Shown here piece by piece: positions 62,135-64,000 of a stretch of 64,000 bases of DNA. The stretch covers positions 1 to 64,000 of the forward strand of contig JAAWWF010000032.1 of NCBI GenBank assembly GCA_021404565.1, in the 5' to 3' direction. Source of the stretch: Roseivirga sp. Lineage in GTDB: Bacteria; Bacteroidota; Bacteroidia; Cytophagales; Cyclobacteriaceae. The notes below the pieces were generated by a model. It did not search any database, had not been told where the DNA came from, and saw only the letters and a program-made list of their open reading frames with translations. Numbering within the stretch: position 1 is the stretch's first letter; each line of letters opens with the position of its first letter. A program made the translations under genes and the position numbers.

Positions 62135-63439
62135 ATGAAACGACTTTTTCATCTTACTCTTACCTTATTGATATGTCTTACCACGGCTTGTGGCTCTGAT
62201 GATGGTAATGGAGGTGGGGAGAATCTTGTCATTGGTATTTCATTTGTCACAGTACTTGACATTGAGAATAATGGAGATGCCTCTGATATAGAAGTTGCTT
62301 TTAGCCCTTCGGAGAATGAGAGTTCCATTAGTGAATACAGGGTAATACTGGTAAAAAGTACAGCAGCAAGCAGCTTCGATCTGATGGCTGCGAATACACT
62401 GGGCAGCACACGCTACCACCAGGTAGCCAAAACCGGGTCTGCTATCAAAACAGGTTTGTCTGCTTCATTGCAGGATAGCGATGGTGAGGCCATAGTGGAG
62501 GGCATCACCTACCGGGTTTTGGTGCTGACAGTAGCCGATGGTACTACAGTCACTGAGAATCACCTTTTTCTTTCCGGTACGAGTTTGACCTTGGCCAAAA
62601 CGGATATTCTAGAAACGGTTGTAGAGCTGCCTATTGGTACCGGAGGGGTTGTGGTGGATTCAGAGGGCAATGTGTATTGTGCCGATTTCGGTCGCTCATT
62701 GTCAGGCCCACCTGGCAACACTTTATACAAAATCACCCCTCAGGGACAGGTTTCGGTTTTCGCAACAGGTTTTGTTGGAGCTTCCGGCAACACCATTGGA
62801 GCTGATGGCAATATCTACCAGTCGAATATACAAGGTGGCTCAGTAAGTAAAGTGACACCAGAAGGTCAGGTGAGCACTTATGCTTCAGGTATGAACGGAC
62901 CGGTCGGAGTAATTTTTGATCCGGCCGGGAACCTGTATGTTGCCAATTGTGGCGATAACACTGTGAGGAAAGTGACTCCCGAAGGAGATGTGAGCATTTT
63001 TGCTTCGGGTGCAATGTTCAACTGTCCTAACGGCATTGCAATTGATAATGACGGGAACCTCTATGTGGCCAACTTTAGCAATGCCAGTGTGGTAAAGGTC
63101 ACTCCGGAAGGGCAGTCCTCGGTGCTTACCAATATCCCGGGCAACAATAACGGCCACATTACCTTTTTCAGAAACAGGCTGTATGTAGTGGCCAGAGCGG
63201 CCAATCAAATTTATGAGCTTGATCTACAGGGCAATTCCACATTGATAGCAGGCTCTGGCTTACGAGGACATATTGATGGGCCTGCCTTGCTTGGCACATT
63301 GTCGTTACCCAACGATCTGGGCTTCAGCCCTGACGGGAAGTACTTATATGTAAATGATTCCAAGCCTGTAATCGGTACTCCGTCTACCAGTGATATTCAA
63401 CCGACTTTTCTTAAAAGGATCAGGATGGAAAGAGAGTAA
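62135..63439 (+). CDS. NHL-repeat lipoprotein
   Basis: This 434-residue protein has a lipobox (LLICLTTACGSDD), a fibronectin-like domain (about 30-150), and a C-terminal six-bladed NHL beta-propeller (GNLYVANCGDNTVRKVTPEG; GNLYVANFSNASVVKVTPEG). It is probably surface-exposed and involved in binding. ATG at 62135 is chosen because the lipoprotein signal begins there; the longer frame has no signal peptide. Confidence 0.87.
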   Translation: MKRLFHLTLTLLICLTTACGSDDGNGGGENLVIGISFVTVLDIENNGDASDIEVAFSPSENESSISEYRVILVKSTAASSFDLMAANTLGSTRYHQVAKTGSAIKTGLSASLQDSDGEAIVEGITYRVLVLTVADGTTVTENHLFLSGTSLTLAKTDILETVVELPIGTGGVVVDSEGNVYCADFGRSLSGPPGNTLYKITPQGQVSVFATGFVGASGNTIGADGNIYQSNIQGGSVSKVTPEGQVSTYASGMNGPVGVIFDPAGNLYVANCGDNTVRKVTPEGDVSIFASGAMFNCPNGIAIDNDGNLYVANFSNASVVKVTPEGQSSVLTNIPGNNNGHITFFRNRLYVVARAANQIYELDLQGNSTLIAGSGLRGHIDGPALLGTLSLPNDLGFSPDGKYLYVNDSKPVIGTPSTSDIQPTFLKRIRMERE

Positions 63440-63531
63440 GTTTTAGTAATAGTTTCAGTAGTCTTAGCGGGGTGTCGGAGGGCACTCCGTTTTGATTTAG
63501 AGTGGAATTCTATTCTGGAAATGCCAAAAAA

Positions 63532-64000
63532 TCAGATAATACGTGTTCTCAACGCTTTGGCTACGGCTTCCGATTTAGAGTTGACCTCCAGCTTTTTGTA
63601 AATGCTCTTGATATGACTCCGCACAGTGTCCTGGCTGATAAACAAGGTATCGCCAATGCTGCGATAGCTTTTGCCTTCACAGAGTTGTTCGAGTACATCT
63701 CGCTCGCGCTGAGTCAAAAGGTTGTCCTGGTTCTGGCGGAATGACCGAACAACCATGCGTGCTACCTGAGAGCTCATAGGTGCACCACCCCGGAGGGCCT
63801 CCTGAATGGCATCAACAATTTTGGCCGGTGGCGTGTTTTTCACCAGGTAACCTGAGGCTCCGGCACAGAGAGAGTCAAACACGAGTTTGTCGTTCTGATG
63901 TACAGTGAGCATCAGTACTTCTATATGTCTGTACCTGCTTTTAAGCTCTCGTACAGCCTCTATGCCATTCATTTTTGGTAGCTGAATGTCCATGAGTACC
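63532..64000 (-). CDS. NarL/FixJ-type response regulator (5' part beyond the window)
   Basis: The visible 155 residues hold the second half of a receiver domain from just after its phosphoacceptor (MDIQLPKMNGIEAVREL, GYLVKNTPPAKIVDAI) and a complete LuxR/GerE helix-turn-helix (LTQRERDVLEQLCEGKSYRS; SQDTVRSHIKSIYKKLEV). The reading frame stays open to base 64000 (upstream codons GTA CTC), so the ATG at 63993 is internal. A partner kinase may lie to the right. Confidence 0.92.
   Translation of the reverse strand, partial: VLMDIQLPKMNGIEAVRELKSRYRHIEVLMLTVHQNDKLVFDSLCAGASGYLVKNTPPAKIVDAIQEALRGGAPMSSQVARMVVRSFRQNQDNLLTQRERDVLEQLCEGKSYRSIGDTLFISQDTVRSHIKSIYKKLEVNSKSEAVAKALRTRII

Overview
The window is a chromosomal stretch of a Bacteroidota bacterium, most likely a marine-type Cytophagales relative. 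The signs are a C-terminal T9SS sorting domain, a TonB-dependent receptor with an N-terminal CarboxypepD-like domain, AraC regulators with membrane-embedded sensor halves, a PadR gene coupled to an FtsX/MacB permease with a prefix domain, a propeller-type LytS kinase with a LytTR regulator, and weak ribosome sites in AT-rich leaders. This is inference from gene families. No rRNA, tRNA, phage, transposase or CRISPR array was recognised.

Layout. 0-14.5 kb holds ordinary accessory and housekeeping genes: the tail of an Ig-repeat T9SS protein, PadR/permease, an AraC regulator, a TonB receptor, an amidase, a membrane nucleotide cyclase, a FetB-like permease, a beta-lactamase-fold lipoprotein and a formylglycine-generating-enzyme lipoprotein. 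14.8-26.8 kb is the most interesting region. It encodes four small secreted-peptide precursors with near-identical 23-residue double-glycine leaders and unrelated six-cysteine cores, a C39-peptidase ABC exporter (PCAT), an HlyD-type adaptor, a VKOR-thioredoxin disulfide oxidase with a pseudo-C39 N-terminus, a membrane-anchored TPR-CHAT protease-like protein, a small lipoprotein, and a divergent ECF sigma factor with an anti-sigma-like TPR protein. One precursor (16879-17052) starts with GTG. Each precursor is preceded at fixed distance by a structured DNA/RNA element (four full copies and one degenerate copy) whose two helices are kept by compensatory change.

26.8-40 kb holds a MoxR AAA+/VWA pair, a LytS/LytTR two-component system with matching twin sites in front of itself and of a dockerin-like secreted protein, a heptanucleotide tandem repeat, a second AraC sensor-regulator, type III pantothenate kinase (coaX), and a second beta-lactamase-fold protein. 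40-59.6 kb is a surface-glycan locus, mostly on the minus strand: a WecE/RffA-type sugar aminotransferase, a WecD-like N-acetyltransferase, three family-2 glycosyltransferases, a GT-C-like membrane protein, an O-acyltransferase, three methyltransferases, two sulfotransferases, a PhyH dioxygenase, a NeuD/PglD-like acetyltransferase, a WbqC protein, and an odd permease/FG-GAP/UnbV fusion. 59.8-64 kb returns to general genes: a threonine dehydratase-like enzyme, a DUF1579-like protein, an NHL-repeat lipoprotein and a NarL-type regulator cut by the right edge.

Proposed logic of the central island (inference): the leader is recognised and cut after Gly-Gly by the PCAT and the peptide leaves through PCAT and HlyD with an outer-membrane channel encoded elsewhere. 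The VKOR-thioredoxin protein, whose pseudo-C39 domain may bind the same leader, forms the three disulfides expected of each core. The sigma/anti-sigma pair and the TPR-CHAT protein may sense or regulate the system.
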